Source: Oreohelix idahoensis (taxonomy: Eukaryota; Mollusca; Gastropoda; Stylommatophora; Oreohelicidae). Taken from it: DNA of 64,000 bases. The stretch lies in contig JAMPIV010021266.1 in the NCBI GenBank assembly GCA_024509875.1, positions 1-64,000 on the forward strand. The letters run 5' to 3'. The notes below the pieces were generated by a model, which searched no databases, was not told the origin of the DNA, and was given only the letters and a program-made list of their open reading frames with translations. Below are positions 30,055 through 43,300 of the stretch, piece by piece (the first letter of the stretch is position 1; each line of letters opens with the position of its first letter). Made by a program: the position numbers and the translations under genes.

Positions 30055-33000
30055 ATGATGTTAAAATTCAATTTAGAAAGATTTAGAATTATCCAGTGGA
30101 ATTGTAGGGGTATTTAAAAAAATTTTTCACCCCTACTATCAGAGACTGGAGGAAATACTGATATATATGCTCTTCAAGAGACCCATTTAAACCCAAATAA
30201 TAGATATAGTTGTAAGGGCTTTAAGATACTTAGACACGATAGGAAAGAAGGTAGAGGAGGAGGTGTCGCAGTCTTAGTTAGCGAAAATTTAAAATCATAG
30301 ACTGGGAAGTATTTAATACAACCAATATAGAAGGTATCCAGGTTACTATAGCAGCTGAACCAAACAATCTAACAATTCTAAATGTATATGCTAAAGATGG
30401 CACAATTAAAGATGAAGAAATACTAGCCATAAGTACCAGACTAGGCCCCAAAACAATCATAGTAGGCGATTTTAATTCCCATCATTGTGCTTAGGGTGGA
30501 CAACATGCAGATAATGCAGGAAAATGCCTACTTGACTTCATAGAAAACAATGAACTACTAATACTAAATGATGGATCTGCAACAAGAATTAATCCACAAG
30601 CTAATAGGGCAGACTCAGCAATAGACATAAGTATAGCAACTAACAACCTAGCGAATGTAAATTGGGAAGTGTTACAAGACACAAACTCAGATCATCTGCC
30701 CATTGTAATAACCATGCATGAAAATGTCATTCCAAACCCAGAACCAGAGAAACCTACCTTCAACTATAAAAAGCAAACTGGGAAGCTTTCCAATCAGAGC
30801 TGGAGGTGATGGAATATAAAGACATGGAATCAGATGATACTGACTTGTGGGCAGAAACACTGACCAATGAAATTCTGAAAATAGCAATAAAGTATATACC
30901 AAATTAAAAATATGCCACAACACCTTAAACCAATAAGTAACATTAATAAGAAAAGAGAAACTCAATGGAATAAAGAACCAGTTGCCTGGTGGAATAAAAG
31001 CTGTGCAGAAATTCATGAGAGAAGAAAAAGGGCCTTACAAAAATATAGAAATAACAGAACAGAAGAAAACTATGATAAGTATAAACTTATTAGGAATGAA
31101 TCTAACAGAATAATATTCAAAGCCAAAGAAACTAACTGGAAGGAGTTTTGTCAGTCACTTAAACCTAGCACTCAAATTAGAGAAGTATGGAAAAAGCTTA
31201 AGGCAATTAAAGGGAACAATAAGAAAACAATAATGCCAACAATCAAACTACCAAAGAGAGCAGAAACAGATAAAGAAAAAGCTAATGCCCTTGCCGAGTA
31301 TTTCTATAAAGTCAGTGCAAAAAGTAGCCTTGGACAGGAAAAAAATGAGAGAAGAGAAAGACTTAAGATACATTTTTAAAAAGAACTACCAGACCAGATA
31401 GATGAAACAAACTATTTAGATGCTGATATAACAGAGGAAGAAGTAACTAATGCAATAAAAGATAAATCTAATACTGCCTCAGGGCAAGATATACTTAGTT
31501 ATGAAATCCTTAAGAAAGTACCCAAAAGAACTATAAACATAATAACTTCACTTTATAACAAAATCTGGGACTTAGGAAAGATACCAAAAGCATGGAAAGT
31601 AGCTATGATAGTACCCATTCTAAAACCCAATAAGGAAGCCCATGATGTAAGTTCATATAGGCCTATCTCCTTAACATCACAACTAGGTAAAATACTGGAA
31701 ACTGTTGTGAATAAAAGAGTTAAATTCTACCTAGAAAAAAACCAGTTATATAGCCCAAACCAGTCAGGGTTTAGAGCAGACAGAAGTACAGTAGACCAGC
31801 TTGTAAGATTAGAACATGATGTAAAGCTAGGGTTCAAGAGGAAAGAGAAAACAGTGGCAGTCTTTCTAGATGTAGGTAGAGCATATGATGAATGCTGGTG
31901 AGATGGAGCTCTTTACAAAATGAAAAAGATTGGCATTACTGGTAAAACGTATAGGTATCTAGAAAACTTTTTACAGGACAGATATTTTGCTGTACAGGTG
32001 AATAATGATAGGTCAGAAATATATGAACAACAGAATGGGATTCCTCAAGGATCAGTGATCTCTCCTAGAATTTTCACTATAGCTGTAAATGATTTAGCAG
32101 ATGAATTTAATGACATAAAGAATGCAGTATCACAATTTGCAGATGACTGTGCCATTTGGCGATCTGGAAAAAACTTGGACCATGTTTACAAAAAAACTTC
32201 AAAATCAAATAGACAAAGTTTCAGAGTGGATGAAAAGTTGGGGCTTCCAAATTAATGTAAACAAAACAGTAGGTATGATTTTCAGCAAAGGAAATTTTAA
32301 AAAAAATAACAAAATCAATATAACCATTAAAGGACAGAAAATATGTACCTCCTCAACAACTAGATTTCTGGGCATAACTTTAGATAAACAACTAAATTAT
32401 AATAAACATATAGACAATTTGGTAGAAAGCTGTAGGGGACCCCTAAATATACTAAGGACGGTAAAAGGTAATGGATGGGGGGGCCAGCAATAAAATAATG
32501 CTTATGTTCTACAAGTCCTTCATCAGGGGGAAACTGGATTATGCCAGCATAGTCTATGACTCAGCTGCAGCTTCTAACAAAGCAAAACTAGACAGGATCC
32601 AAAATGCAGCCATGAGAACTATTACAGGTGCATTTATATCAACACCAGTAGAAGCTCTAGAAGTAGCTCTCGGCATACCTCCCCTTGGTCTAAGACAGAA
32701 AGAACTAAGATTAAATTATTGGAGTAAAGTAGCACAAGAAGTGACCCACCCAGCACATAAAGCATTTGTCAAAAACCAACCAAGTGTATGGGACGTCCCC
32801 TTAAATAAAGATAGATATCCAACAGGGTAGAGAACTATAGAAGACCTAATGCAGTTCAAAGAACTATCAAACACAATTGAAAATAGTAATAAATACAGAA
32901 GCAAAATACCACCATGGGAACTAAAAACACCAATCATAGACTACTCACTTACTGAAAAGATCAAACAAAACATAGAAGATAAGGAAGCCAAAATGATAAG

Positions 33001-33865
33001 TAGAAAGTTCATAGAGCAACTAACTAAACAAAGTCTGGCCGTCTACACTGATGGATTCAAGGGTGATAGTGGGCAACTAGGTGCCGGAGTTGTAATACCA
33101 CAATGGGGAATAAAAAAGAGCTACAGTGTAATGGAAGGGGCATCGATTTTTACTGCAGAGATGGTAGCAATTCTTAAAAGTCTAGAAATAATCGAAGATA
33201 ACCCACCAGAAGCTGTTACGATATTTACAGACTCACTATCATCACTACAAGCACTAGAACACCCAGGTAAATGTAGCCGGCCAGACATAAAGGAAGAAAT
33301 TCTAGCAATTAATACATCACTAGAGAACAGAGGATGTAGTGTGAGGCTAGTGTGGGTTCCAGCACACATAGGTATAGCTGGCAACGAGTTGGCAGACCAG
33401 AATGCCAAGAAGGGAAGAACAAGTAAAAACAATATAAAAGCAGGACTGGGAAGGTCAGAGATCAAGAGCCAAGTGAAGGCAACTATAAACGAGGAATGGA
33501 AGACAACATGGAAGGAAAGTAGAAAAGGCAGACACGCGTTCAAACTGCTGAAAGAACCAACGAGGACATGCCAGGTCAGAGAAGAATTAAAGATACCATC
33601 AAACAAAAAACTGTGGCGTCTCCGACTCGGTGCAGCATACTTCATGGTAGAAGAACCACACTGCCAAGAATGTCAGGAAGAGAATGACATAGACCACTAC
33701 CTGATCCACTGTAAAAAGTATGAACAACAAAGGCTTGAATTAAAAACTTACTATAGAAATCACAATATAGACTTAACAGGTGATAAGGTTTTAAGTATAG
33801 ATGCCCCAAGAGATGCCCAATCAATACTTAAAAGATATATACATAAAACAAAGGAAAAAATATAA
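30055..33865 (+). pseudogene. LINE ORF2 endonuclease-RT-RNase H, broken
   Basis: The endonuclease begins at the ATG near 30055, with IIQWNCRGI and then a stop. IYALQETHLNPN, IIVGDFNSHH and NSDHLPIVI are readable further on. RT pieces are 31605-31901 (YRPISLTSQLGK, VFLDVGRAYDECW; the Asp-x4-Tyr/Phe-Asp motif A is present), 31920-32255 (GIPQGSVISPRIF, catalytic QFADDCAIW) and 32122-32830 (thumb). RNase H (32849-33865) is open, with YTDGFKGD, TAEMVAIL, FTDSLSSL and GNELADQNAKKG, followed by CQECQEENDIDHYLIHC. At least seven stops or frame changes separate the pieces. All RNase H catalytic acids appear present, so the C-terminal domain is the best preserved part. Confidence 0.86.
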
Positions 33866-34195
33866 GGTTAGAACTTCAGGAAAATCATCCAACTAAATAG
33901 AAATTAAGCAGCAAGAACTAACAAAGCATTAACAAAAAAATAACTACTCATAGGACAAGGAAAGACAAGGTATTAAAAAAAAGGGACAACAACTCAAAAA
34001 GAACAAATACTAATACAAATTAAAACCAAGTGTAAAGGACAATAGTTATCTAGAAACAATACAAAAGAGAAAATAAAATTGACAAATACTAATATAAATA
34101 AAAATCAGCAACTGCAAAAGACAACAGTTATTTAAATTGAATACAAAATTAGTAAACAAAATGACACTAAATACCCCAATTATAACCAACTTTCA

Positions 34196-34630
34196 GGTTG
34201 AACAGGGTAGACCAAGATGGAACGAGAAGAGGCAACAATAATCAGATGTTGAGTGCCCGATCTCCACCCATCAATTCATCAAAACAACAACATATGAAGT
34301 TTGAAATGTTATACTTCTTTATTTCCATTACTAGTGCTGCTAATTATTTGTTAATAAGCAATGGGAAGAAATTCATCTTCCTAACACTGGCTATAAGCTG
34401 ATCAAGAATGGCTGCTTGTTTCTCAGTGAACAGAAGACAATTATAGCGACAGTAGTTTGTCAGTTAGTCTTGGTGATTCAGATGAGGAGGCAAGTGGAGT
34501 CTCACAGGATGTCACAGAGTGATTAGAAATTGCAGAAAGCATGACACAAAAGATGGCAGAACTGTAGGTCACATCCCAAAATTTAATACACTGGTAACAC
34601 GAAAATTCAACCTGATGCTTTGCTTAAATA
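34196..34630. other. Unassigned stretch before the SINE
   Basis: No recognised gene or element. It may include the last bases of the LINE 3' UTR. Confidence 0.4.
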
Positions 34631-34910
34631 AGAAGCCGCAGTAGCATAGTGGCTAGTGCACTGGCTCCCTAGCGAGGTGGCCTATGGTTTGATCCCCAGA
34701 TAAGGTACAATTGTTTTAGGCCACAAACAGCTCCTGAGTCAACCCAGCCCCAAATGGGTACCAGAGCATCTCTGGGAACATTAAGGCGGCCGGCGTGATG
34801 CTGACCACATCACCCCTAGAATGCCGTCGGTCAAGAAAATATGGGCCTAACACCGTATTCCAAACATGCCTCAATGGGCGTGTAATGGGATCCTTTACTT
34901 TTTTTTTTTA
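34631..34910 (+). mobile_element. tRNA-derived SINE (family 1), second copy
   Basis: A box TAGCATAGTGG (34642-34652) and B box GGTTTGATCCC (34686-34696), then the same body as the SINE at 13686-13953. The body includes AAAATATGGGCCTAACACC and ATGCCTCAATGGGCGTGTAA. It ends with ...GATCCTTTACT and a T-run. The two copies differ at scattered sites, so they are independent insertions. Confidence 0.88.
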
Positions 34911-36749
34911 ATGACACAGAATGCACTTCAGTTTTGTAAAAAGGTGTGAGTAAGGACTTGACCTGTCAACCCCACTGAAATGATATATAGTTATTTATTT
35001 ACTGATGAAATTAAAGATTACATGTTTCAGTGCATCAGTTATTATGCCAAACTCAAATGTATTCAGAATAATCCTTCAAAACAATGTTTAATGGTTGCTC
35101 AATGGATCAAAGTCACATACCCTGAACTAGATAACTTTACTGCTGTCCTAATAAATATTGGGATTCAGAAGAAATCATTCATTCATACATCTACAGAATT
35201 GTATACCCCTTGGTTTAGTCACATGTTTTTAAGAAATATAAATGAAGCATTTTATCATATTATACTTCATGTGTGTCTCTGATGACATTCACAAGGAAGA
35301 GAAAAGATTGATTTATTTATAAACATATTGTTACAAAAATTTCGGAATGCCTTTCACTCACTTCAAAATCTCAATCTGGATGAAATGTGCATAGGGTACA
35401 AAAGCAGATGACAATACAAGCATTATAATCCACATAAACCAATCAAATATCACATACAATTCTTTGGTTATGTGATTAAACAACTGGATATGTGGTAAAC
35501 ATGTTCACAAATTTTGGTTCATATTCATCATATGATCTTGGAGTGGATTCAAACAGATGTCAAGCTCTAAAGATTTTTCAGACCCTAATACAACCTTTGG
35601 GTGCAGGCCATCATTTAAGTGAAGGACACAATGTATTTTAATTTGTTTTTTAACACATCTGTACTTCACAAGGAATACATTTCATATCAAATAATGATTT
35701 CAAGCTTTTGACAAGATGTTTCGTCCAATTTCCTATATTTTTTATACATGCCAAAAGCATCTACTAAAATAATATATGTATCCACTGCATGTTTTTTAAC
35801 ACATCACCTGAAATTCTGAATCAATTTTGGGTGCCTGTTTTTTACAAAAATATATCGTTGCGGAAAAAAAATTGAAAAAATTACATCTTTGAACTAACTG
35901 TGATCAAAATGTGTAGATAAGTTCAAACTAAATGTGCACTGATATTATCAACATTTAATTGCAATTACATAAGTGTATTTTTGCAACTTTTATTTCTTTT
36001 TTTTTTTTGGTCTTCACTTCACAAGACTAATAGATAGGGCCTACTTTTTCAAACCAAATATAACCGTGTTGCCAGAAGGATGTAATTTTAGACTGGGTAA
36101 TTAATTTATGAGCTGGTCTATGGTGTATATTTGCGCTTATTAGGCATTCTCACACTGCAGTGGGCAATCTAAATGAAACACACCTTTGCCATCTGAAAGG
36201 AAGACAAACGTGTGAGACGCAGAAGATGTAATGAGAGACGGTCCTTGGTCTTAGACATCTCGGCGCTAAAACACCTTTTTTGAGCACAAAACCATAAGAA
36301 GTGTGGCTCAGGCAACATATATCGTGGGAATGTTACTTCTTGTAACATGTGGGCGGACCTTGAGTTGTGTCGATTAGGAAGATATTCTTTACTAAGATGT
36401 GATCTCATGTCCATCAAAACTGAGCATATGACTCCTGATTTGCTCTCTAGAGGGATGGGCGGAGCTTTGCCTGACATTTTGACGTGGCTATCATAAGGTA
36501 CCTGGGAGTAAAGGTAAAATTTAAACGAAAAGAGTTGAAGGCTTCAGTCAGAGCTGAGAAGTAGCCAGATTGTCTTCTTGTGCATAACGCGCCCTCGTAC
36601 GATAACCAAGTGAGGTTTGGGCTGTTGCATGGTTGCGTCTGTGCTAAGAGAGCTAATGACATTGAAGTATGAGAACATGTTATAATACTTAACGTAAAGT
36701 AATTTTAGACGTTTCAGGTTTAGAAGTCAATGCTTGTTAGCGTTTCTCT
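34911..36749. other. Unassigned 1.8-kb stretch
   Basis: AT-rich to about 36.1 kb, then more balanced. Open stretches of 60-100 codons (34980-35282 plus, 36169-36662 minus) have no recognisable domain and I do not call them genes. The last ~600 bp may be leader sequence of the decayed gypsy element that follows. Confidence 0.4.
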
Positions 36750-37715
36750 GATTCCCCATATTCAATCCCAATGGTCGAGGTTCTCAAGAAGAACGGATCT
36801 CTTCATATGTGTATTGACTTTCGGAGATTGAACAAAATCACCATCGTTGATGCTGGACCAATACCTAATCAGGAAGGTCTTTTAACACAACTTACCCATG
36901 CTACATTTTTCAGCAAACTCGATCTGTCTAGAAGTTATTGGCAGGTACCCCTTGCTGAGGCTGTGAAACCCCTGACAGCATTTAGCACCCCAAAGGATTG
37001 TTTCAGTTCAAAGTCATGTGCTTTGGCTTAGTCAATGCTCCTGCCACATTTGCGAGGATGATGAGAAAGTTGTTAGGTCATCGGTCTTATGTTATTACAT
37101 ATATCGATGATATATGTTTGTTTCATGAGTCAGGGAGGACCATATGGTTGGGTTGTCTTCCATATTGTGGTGTCTAAGGCAGCATAATTTGACGCACGCT
37201 CGATTAAAGTTTGCATAGGTTTTAAGGAGTTACATTTCTTAGGACATACTGTAGGGCATAAGCACTTAAAACATGAAGAGGGTACATGTGAGAAGTCTAA
37301 TTGGACTTAGTGAATTTTTTTCACAAGTTCTTACCCCAGTTCTCTTCAATTGCAGCTACACTTACCTCACTGACGAGAAATGGGATGCCAAATAGGATTT
37401 TGTGCACACAAGATTGTTAGTTAGCCTTGTCCAAAATCAATAGAAAGTTGTCCAGAAAACCCATTTTACTTTTGCCAGATTTACACAAACCCTTCGTGTT
37501 GCAGATGCATCTTCTGTGGGTATTAGGGCTTGTATGATGCAAGGCCACCAGAGTACCTTACATCTGGTGATGTATGTGAGTCAGAAGCTGTTGCTGGCTG
37601 AAACTTGGTACTCCACGATTGAAAGGGAATGCCTGGCAATTGTATGGGTTGTTTCCAAGTTGTCCCAATACTTGATAGCTTCACACTTTTTTGTTACAGA
37701 CAGACTGTGACCGCT
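36750..37715 (+). pseudogene. Decayed Ty3/gypsy pol (RT-RNase H)
   Basis: RT wording is clear: MVEVLKKNGSLHMCIDFRRLN, FFSKLDLSRSYWQVPL, LTAFSTP, then, after a frameshift near 37015, VNAPATFARMM and the catalytic YIDDIC near 37105. An RNase H piece follows at 37516-37710 with YVSQKLL and YSTIERECLAIVW. The stretch between is riddled with indels. The wording is close to the RT at 41-42 kb but clearly diverged and in the opposite orientation, so this is an older relative. Confidence 0.85.
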
Positions 37716-38318
37716 TGGCCTTTCACGCTAAGTTTGTCCCTCCTACTTCCACGCTAAGCATTTATGCGTGCTATAATATGCTACATGTAAGAATGCCAGA
37801 CCTTAAAAGCAAAATAAGACGTTTTTACACAAAACGCAGTATTCATTCAAAGTTCAGTTACCAGTTACTGCTCTGACAGGGCAAACGTAGGTCAATCCCA
37901 GATAATAATGAATGGGTTTTATAAGCGCGAAAGTGGGAAATGAATGTTTGTGTGATCTGGTTTTTTTTTAAATATGCTATTGTTAAGTTGGAAAAGATCA
38001 CACCTGTGAAAATGAAGTCGAAATAACAGAATGTCGTGTGCAAAAAGGTCGAAAAGCTGAGGAGAGGAGTGCAAATGTTAATTATTGTACCGTGTGAAAA
38101 AAAGGACGGGTCGTGTGGAAAAAGACGGAAAAAAAGAAGAAATAGTATAAATAGAAGAGTTGTGGGCGATAGGCAGAGATTTCAGGATTTATGATTCTAA
38201 TGAAACCATAACTTTAGACTAGAGGATTTTTACAGATAGCGTTAGGTAAGCTTCGTCTTTGAGGATACCAAGACAAGTTTTTGAGTAGACAAATCAGTAT
38301 ATTATTCTATTTGGATAT
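37716..38318 (+). other. Possible LTR remnant of the decayed gypsy
   Basis: Downstream of the plus-strand RNase H piece there is a promoter-like GTATAAATAGAAGAG (near 38146), a position where a 3' LTR of the same element would lie. No second copy is visible to prove it. The last five bases (GATAT, 38314-38318) are the target duplication of the next element. Confidence 0.3.
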
Positions 38319-39436
38319 TGTTAGAGTCGTTTTTCTTGAGTGGACACCTCTGACCAGAGGATGTCGCTGGTGTCGAAATGTCAACGACCTAACACGGGCG
38401 ATTCTACTAGCGTGAAATTAAAACGCGAATGTCTTGTCACTGGAAGGTGAAACTCTTGTAACTTCAATAACAATCGGGCACACCAACAAGTGCCAATACT
38501 GGTATGGACGAACTCGTTATGTCGACTTGCAACAACATTTTATTTTGACGAAATACGTAGACGAGCAAAGACAGGAAAACAGTACTTGCATCAATGGTTT
38601 CACAGTTCAAAACATATGGCTCATATTTATAAATTACATTACTTGTAGTATCCAAGTTCATTCAATGATCTAACGGTTTGACCTTGCGTCGCCGAACAAA
38701 ACTTCTAAGGTCATCCGTACAACAAATCTTCGTATATCTACTTCCACCCTGTCCTGTAACATTTCCTTGGTACATATTGATTCTGGTACCTTCCAACATT
38801 ATAGATCACTGCATACATTCTGTCTGAGAAGACAACATAAAGTTAATTACAATACTTGATTCATCTCTCTCTTGATCGCCGTGTCACGAATGACGGCGCT
38901 CCACTAATTCATATCAATTAGCCGAACTGACGGAGCATTAAAAATCCTTTAAAACATTAGGATGGCTTCAGTGTAGCATCGGGTTGATCCATTTTAACCC
39001 CTTAACGAAAAGGGACTAGCTAGATGCCAACGCCGGATACAGTCACTAAAAATCATTAAAAATATATTCAATTATAACAACGCCTGGTTCTGACTTACGT
39101 AGGGAGTAAGCCGACAATGGCTTCTATTCAGAAGTCATGTCCCAGAAATACACTAGCCCCAAATGATGGGTACACAAACCAAAGAAATCAACAGACTTCA
39201 TGTCTGGATATGAGATGCGGCTTGCTTCGTTTACACTTCGACGTCATCTGGCTTGTTTGGATACAAGCGCGCCCGAATTACAATACACCAAATTGTGCAT
39301 ATGCGTGCGTGACAGATGACATTTACTAACACTAACACCGACAAAAGTTGGTGCGTAAAGTAGGACCACATATTAAAAAATATGAGACTACCCTCATCCG
39401 TAAATGACTGTAAAGGCCTACGAAAAGGGCTCTACA
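38319..39436 (-). repeat. 3' LTR of the gypsy element (left copy)
   Basis: This intact 1,118-bp LTR matches 47075-48027 joined to 53585-53754. It has TG...CA ends in both readings. It contains the segment with GACACC...GGTGTC-GAAA near 38343-38373, also present in the other LTR. Confidence 0.93.
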
Positions 39437-39470
39437 GATTCCTTACCAATCCCCCCAAAAAAATTAATTA
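39437..39470 (-). promoter_or_regulatory. Candidate polypurine tract
   Basis: On the minus strand, GGGGGGATTGGTAAGGAATC abuts the 3' LTR. It is purine-rich but not pure, so the exact plus-strand primer is uncertain. Confidence 0.4.
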
Positions 39471-40346
39471 TATTAATTTTTTTCTTTACTACTCGAGGAT
39501 AGAGGTGAGTCAAGTGTACATAATCATATTTTACTAATACATCATGATAAAAATCATAAAATATGAAATTCAAGTTAACTCAAATCAACAAAAGGTATGC
39601 ATAAAAGCATACACCCACAATTGACCACCTTTGGTACCATGTGGTAAATGAAGTAAAATCACATATTAGAAATATTGAATTAAACCGAATAGAAACGCAA
39701 ATAAAAAGAAATGTAAAAAACCAATGAATAAACAGAAAAGTGATGGATATGTCTTAAAAATGACAAGTTAAAAAATGAAAGAATACAATTTAAACACATG
39801 TATAGATCAACACACTTAACCGTGTCTCTAAAGTTCCTTTGTGGTACTAATTAAAGTACTAAAGTTAAATTAATGTGCTTAAATACAAATATTGATCAAT
39901 CCAATTAAATATTGTATAGTTAACTAAATTAATTATTATTTTAACTAACTAAGTATCTAAGTTTAATAATCTAATTAATACATTTATTTCCCTCTAATAA
40001 TGTCATTAATTCCTTAAATAACGGAAGTTCCATTTTCCTGTTAATGACCAGTTAATAATCTAACAAGTTCAGTTCCACGAAGAAATCAAAGTGCTCGAAA
40101 TGTTATTTCGGTGAGAAAATATAATCCCTTTCCAACGTTATTATCTCTTCAATATCATAATTAAGTGAATATTATTTTCACAAATATAGTAATATAATAC
40201 AACGTTCCATGTTCTTTTAATACATAATCATTGTAGATTTCACTTGACTGAATGTTAATGACTCTTATAATCGAGGTAGCACACGTAAAATGTTACAATC
40301 GACGAACTGTCAGTGTCAAAGTTCAGTTGTCTGTAGTGCGTAGCTG
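39471..40346. other. Gypsy 3' untranslated region
   Basis: AT-rich sequence between the RNase H stop and the 3' LTR. No further frame, envelope-like gene or repeat is seen. Confidence 0.6.
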
Positions 40347-43300
40347 TTAACTTGATTCGTTAGGACATCTCGACAAAATGTCAGCGAGAACATTCTGCGT
40401 ACCAGGAATGGATCTTATTGTAAAATTATATGGCTGGAGTGCGATCGCATACCTAGTAGATTTTGCTGATTTCACGTCTTTCGTGTTGAGAGCAGTAAGC
40501 GCTTTTTGGTCTGATTCCACAATAAAGTGTGATCCAAGCAGATATCTCTGGAGTTTTGTTATTGACCAAACAAGTCCAAGAAGTTCCTTATCTAGGACTG
40601 AGTAATTTTGTTCAGTCGGAGTTAACTTCCGTGATACATAGAGAACTTGATGCAAGGTGCCATTATATTCTTGTAGTAAGACGCTTCCCACGCCGTAATT
40701 AGGAGCATCGCTGCGTAAGACAAATGATAAATTCGCATCAGGCAACCTTAAAACAGGAGGATCCGAAAAAAAATTTCTTTATGATATCCAACGCGATTTG
40801 ATGTTCGTTAGACCACCGAATCACGTTAGCTGCACCTTTCCTAAGTAATGAAGAGAAAGGAGCAGTAATGGACGAAAGATGTGGTAAGAATTTCCCATAA
40901 TATTGTATTAGCCCTAACAGACATCGCACTTGTTTCTTTGTTTTAGGTGTAGAGATATTAAGGACTTTAGAGACATTACTGTCCTCTGTATATAACATAC
41001 CGCGACCAATACGGTGACCCAAAAAAGAAATATCGTGGAAACCCACAAATGCCTTTGATGGCTTAGCAGTTAAGTTATGATATTGTAACGTGGACAGTAA
41101 TGAGTTTAATCCTTTCAAATGTTCTTCCCATGAGTCACTGAAAAGACAAATGTCATCTATGTACGCAATGACATTGGGATGATGAGATAGAATTCGCCGC
41201 ATCATGCGCACGAACGTGGCAGGAGCGTTGACTAACCCAAATGGCATAAAATTCCATTGGAATAGGCCCCGAGGCGTCGAGAAAGCAGTGAGTGGTTTTA
41301 CCCTTTCTGTCAATGGTACTTGCCAATAGCCCTTTGACAGATCAAACTTAGAGAAGAAAGTAGAATGAGATAATTTTACTAATAAATCTTCTAAAAGTGG
41401 CAAAGGTTCTGCGTCAAATTGTGTGACTTTATTTAATTTTCTGTAGTCTACACATAAACGAATATTATTATCTTTTTTTCTAATTATCACCATAGATGAA
41501 GCATATGGTGACAACGATGGTTCAATTATGTTTAATCGAAGCATCTCATCCAATTCCTTTACGACCTTATCACGAAAGTGTAAAGGTATGGGATATGGAC
41601 GAATACGGATAGGTGTTTCATCAGTTAGGAGAATATCATGCTGAATAGCTGATGTATGACCTGGAATGTCAGTGAGAACATTATCATACGTTTGAAGTAG
41701 TGGTGAAACTTGCTGTCGTTGATCAGCCGAAAGAGAAGAAGAAATTGTGACATCATTCCAGTTTTCAGTGGAATGAAGTGGTACAACTGGTATGGACAAT
41801 TGTACATCTTGAAAAGAAGACTCTTCTTCTTGTATAACTGACAAATTAGTATAGTTGTGAATGTGAGGAGTAGGATCGTCAGTCGCCTGAAATACTGATT
41901 GTAGATAATCAGGACGTGAATAATACTCCTTCAACATGTTAATGTGAAAGGTTTTGTGTTTGCCGTTAATATCGAAGATGTAGTCAACATCGGATATTCT
42001 TGAGACGATCCTAAAAGGACCTCTCCATGTGATCAGTAGACGATTGTTATGCGAAGGCAGTAAAACAAAAGCCTCGTCACCAGGAATAAGCTGGCGAAGA
42101 CGTCTATACCTGTTTTCAAATAGACGAGCTTTTTCTTTAGCCTCTTCGGATGATGCAGTAGCTAATCTACAAGCATCTATTATTCTCTTTCTTAAAGAGA
42201 TCACATACTCATATGAGGATTGAGTTTCTTCAGGTATATTATCTTCAACCAATAAATCGTGGATTAAAGACATATGTCCGCGTGGTTGTATGCCAAAAAC
42301 TAACTGGAAGGGAGAAAACCCAGTGGCTTGATTTTTCACCTCACGGTACGCAAACAGAGCAGCGGGCAGGACTCGGTCCCAATTCCGAGGGTGATCTTGA
42401 GTCATCTTACCCAACAACTGCTTAAGTGTCCTATTCTGTCTCTCAATTAACCCATTGGACATGGCATGGTATATTGAACTGAGAGATCTATCTATACCCA
42501 ATGTCTTCATAACCTGTGACATGGATTCGGAAATAAACTGGACACCGTGATCCGATAGGATCTTACGCGGAAAACCAATTTGCGAAAAGATTAACATCAG
42601 AGCTTCTGCAACACTGGCAGATGAGGTGTTCTTAAGAGGTATGGCCTCAGGCCAACGAGTACACATATCGATACAAGTAAGAATATGTGTATGTCCTCTT
42701 GCAGATGGCAATATAGGACCAATGATGTCAATCGCCATTTTATCAAATGGTCTAATAGGCATGTCCGCAGCTTGGATAGGAGCATCATGATATGGACCCC
42801 TTACTTTAACTTCCTGACATGTCACGCAGGAACGACAATAAAGATTAACGTCTCTATGAACGCCAGGCCAATAGAATGCGGAGAGCACTCTAGATTTGGT
42901 TTGCGAAAACCCCATGTGACCTGCACATTGAGAGTCATGAGCATGTTGTAATATCCTAGCTCTCATAGAAGACGGGACCAGAATTTGTGAACGTAAAGAT
43001 GAATCTGTTTCCCTTATCAATCTAACTAAAATACCCTTTTTAAGAGCAAATTGGTGTCTAGAATTTGCAATTACGTTGTTATTATTTCTCTTAGTCACCA
43101 ATTGAAAAAATCTCTGTAAGGAATTATCATTCTTTTGTAAATTAGCAAACAGCTCCCTTGAAATAGGAGAATAATCATCATTACCAGTATGAACCGTAGG
43201 TTCAGAAGTTGATTCACGTGACAACTCAGTAGCTTGCGCTCTGGTAACCACTGCATTTGCAGCATGAATATGTCGCTTTTCCCATTCATCAATCTGCTGT

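Larger units (their letters stand above)
28061..34195 (+). mobile_element. Two-ORF LINE with zinc-knuckle ORF1 and RNase H
   Basis: This is a plus-strand, A-rich non-LTR retrotransposon with 5' leader, ORF1 (28285-30014), ORF2 (30055-33865) and an A-rich 3' UTR. The 3' UTR contains two imperfect ~85-bp repeats near 34010-34160. The RNase H after the RT and the gag-like ORF1 are features of the I superfamily. Its wording differs from the family at 18.9-23.4 kb. Both boundaries are approximate because I could not find a target duplication. Confidence 0.82.

Noticed and set aside
34640..34700. A tRNA gene near the plus-strand SINE
   Set aside because: The same sequence with the same body occurs at 13.7-13.95 kb with a target duplication, so it is a retroposed SINE.
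34980..35282. 100-codon open stretch as a gene
   Set aside because: It shows no recognisable domain, splice context or conserved composition in AT-rich sequence. It is most likely chance.
36169..36662. Two minus-strand open stretches of 71 and 102 codons
   Set aside because: They lie in different frames, show no family resemblance and sit next to the decayed gypsy. No support for a gene.
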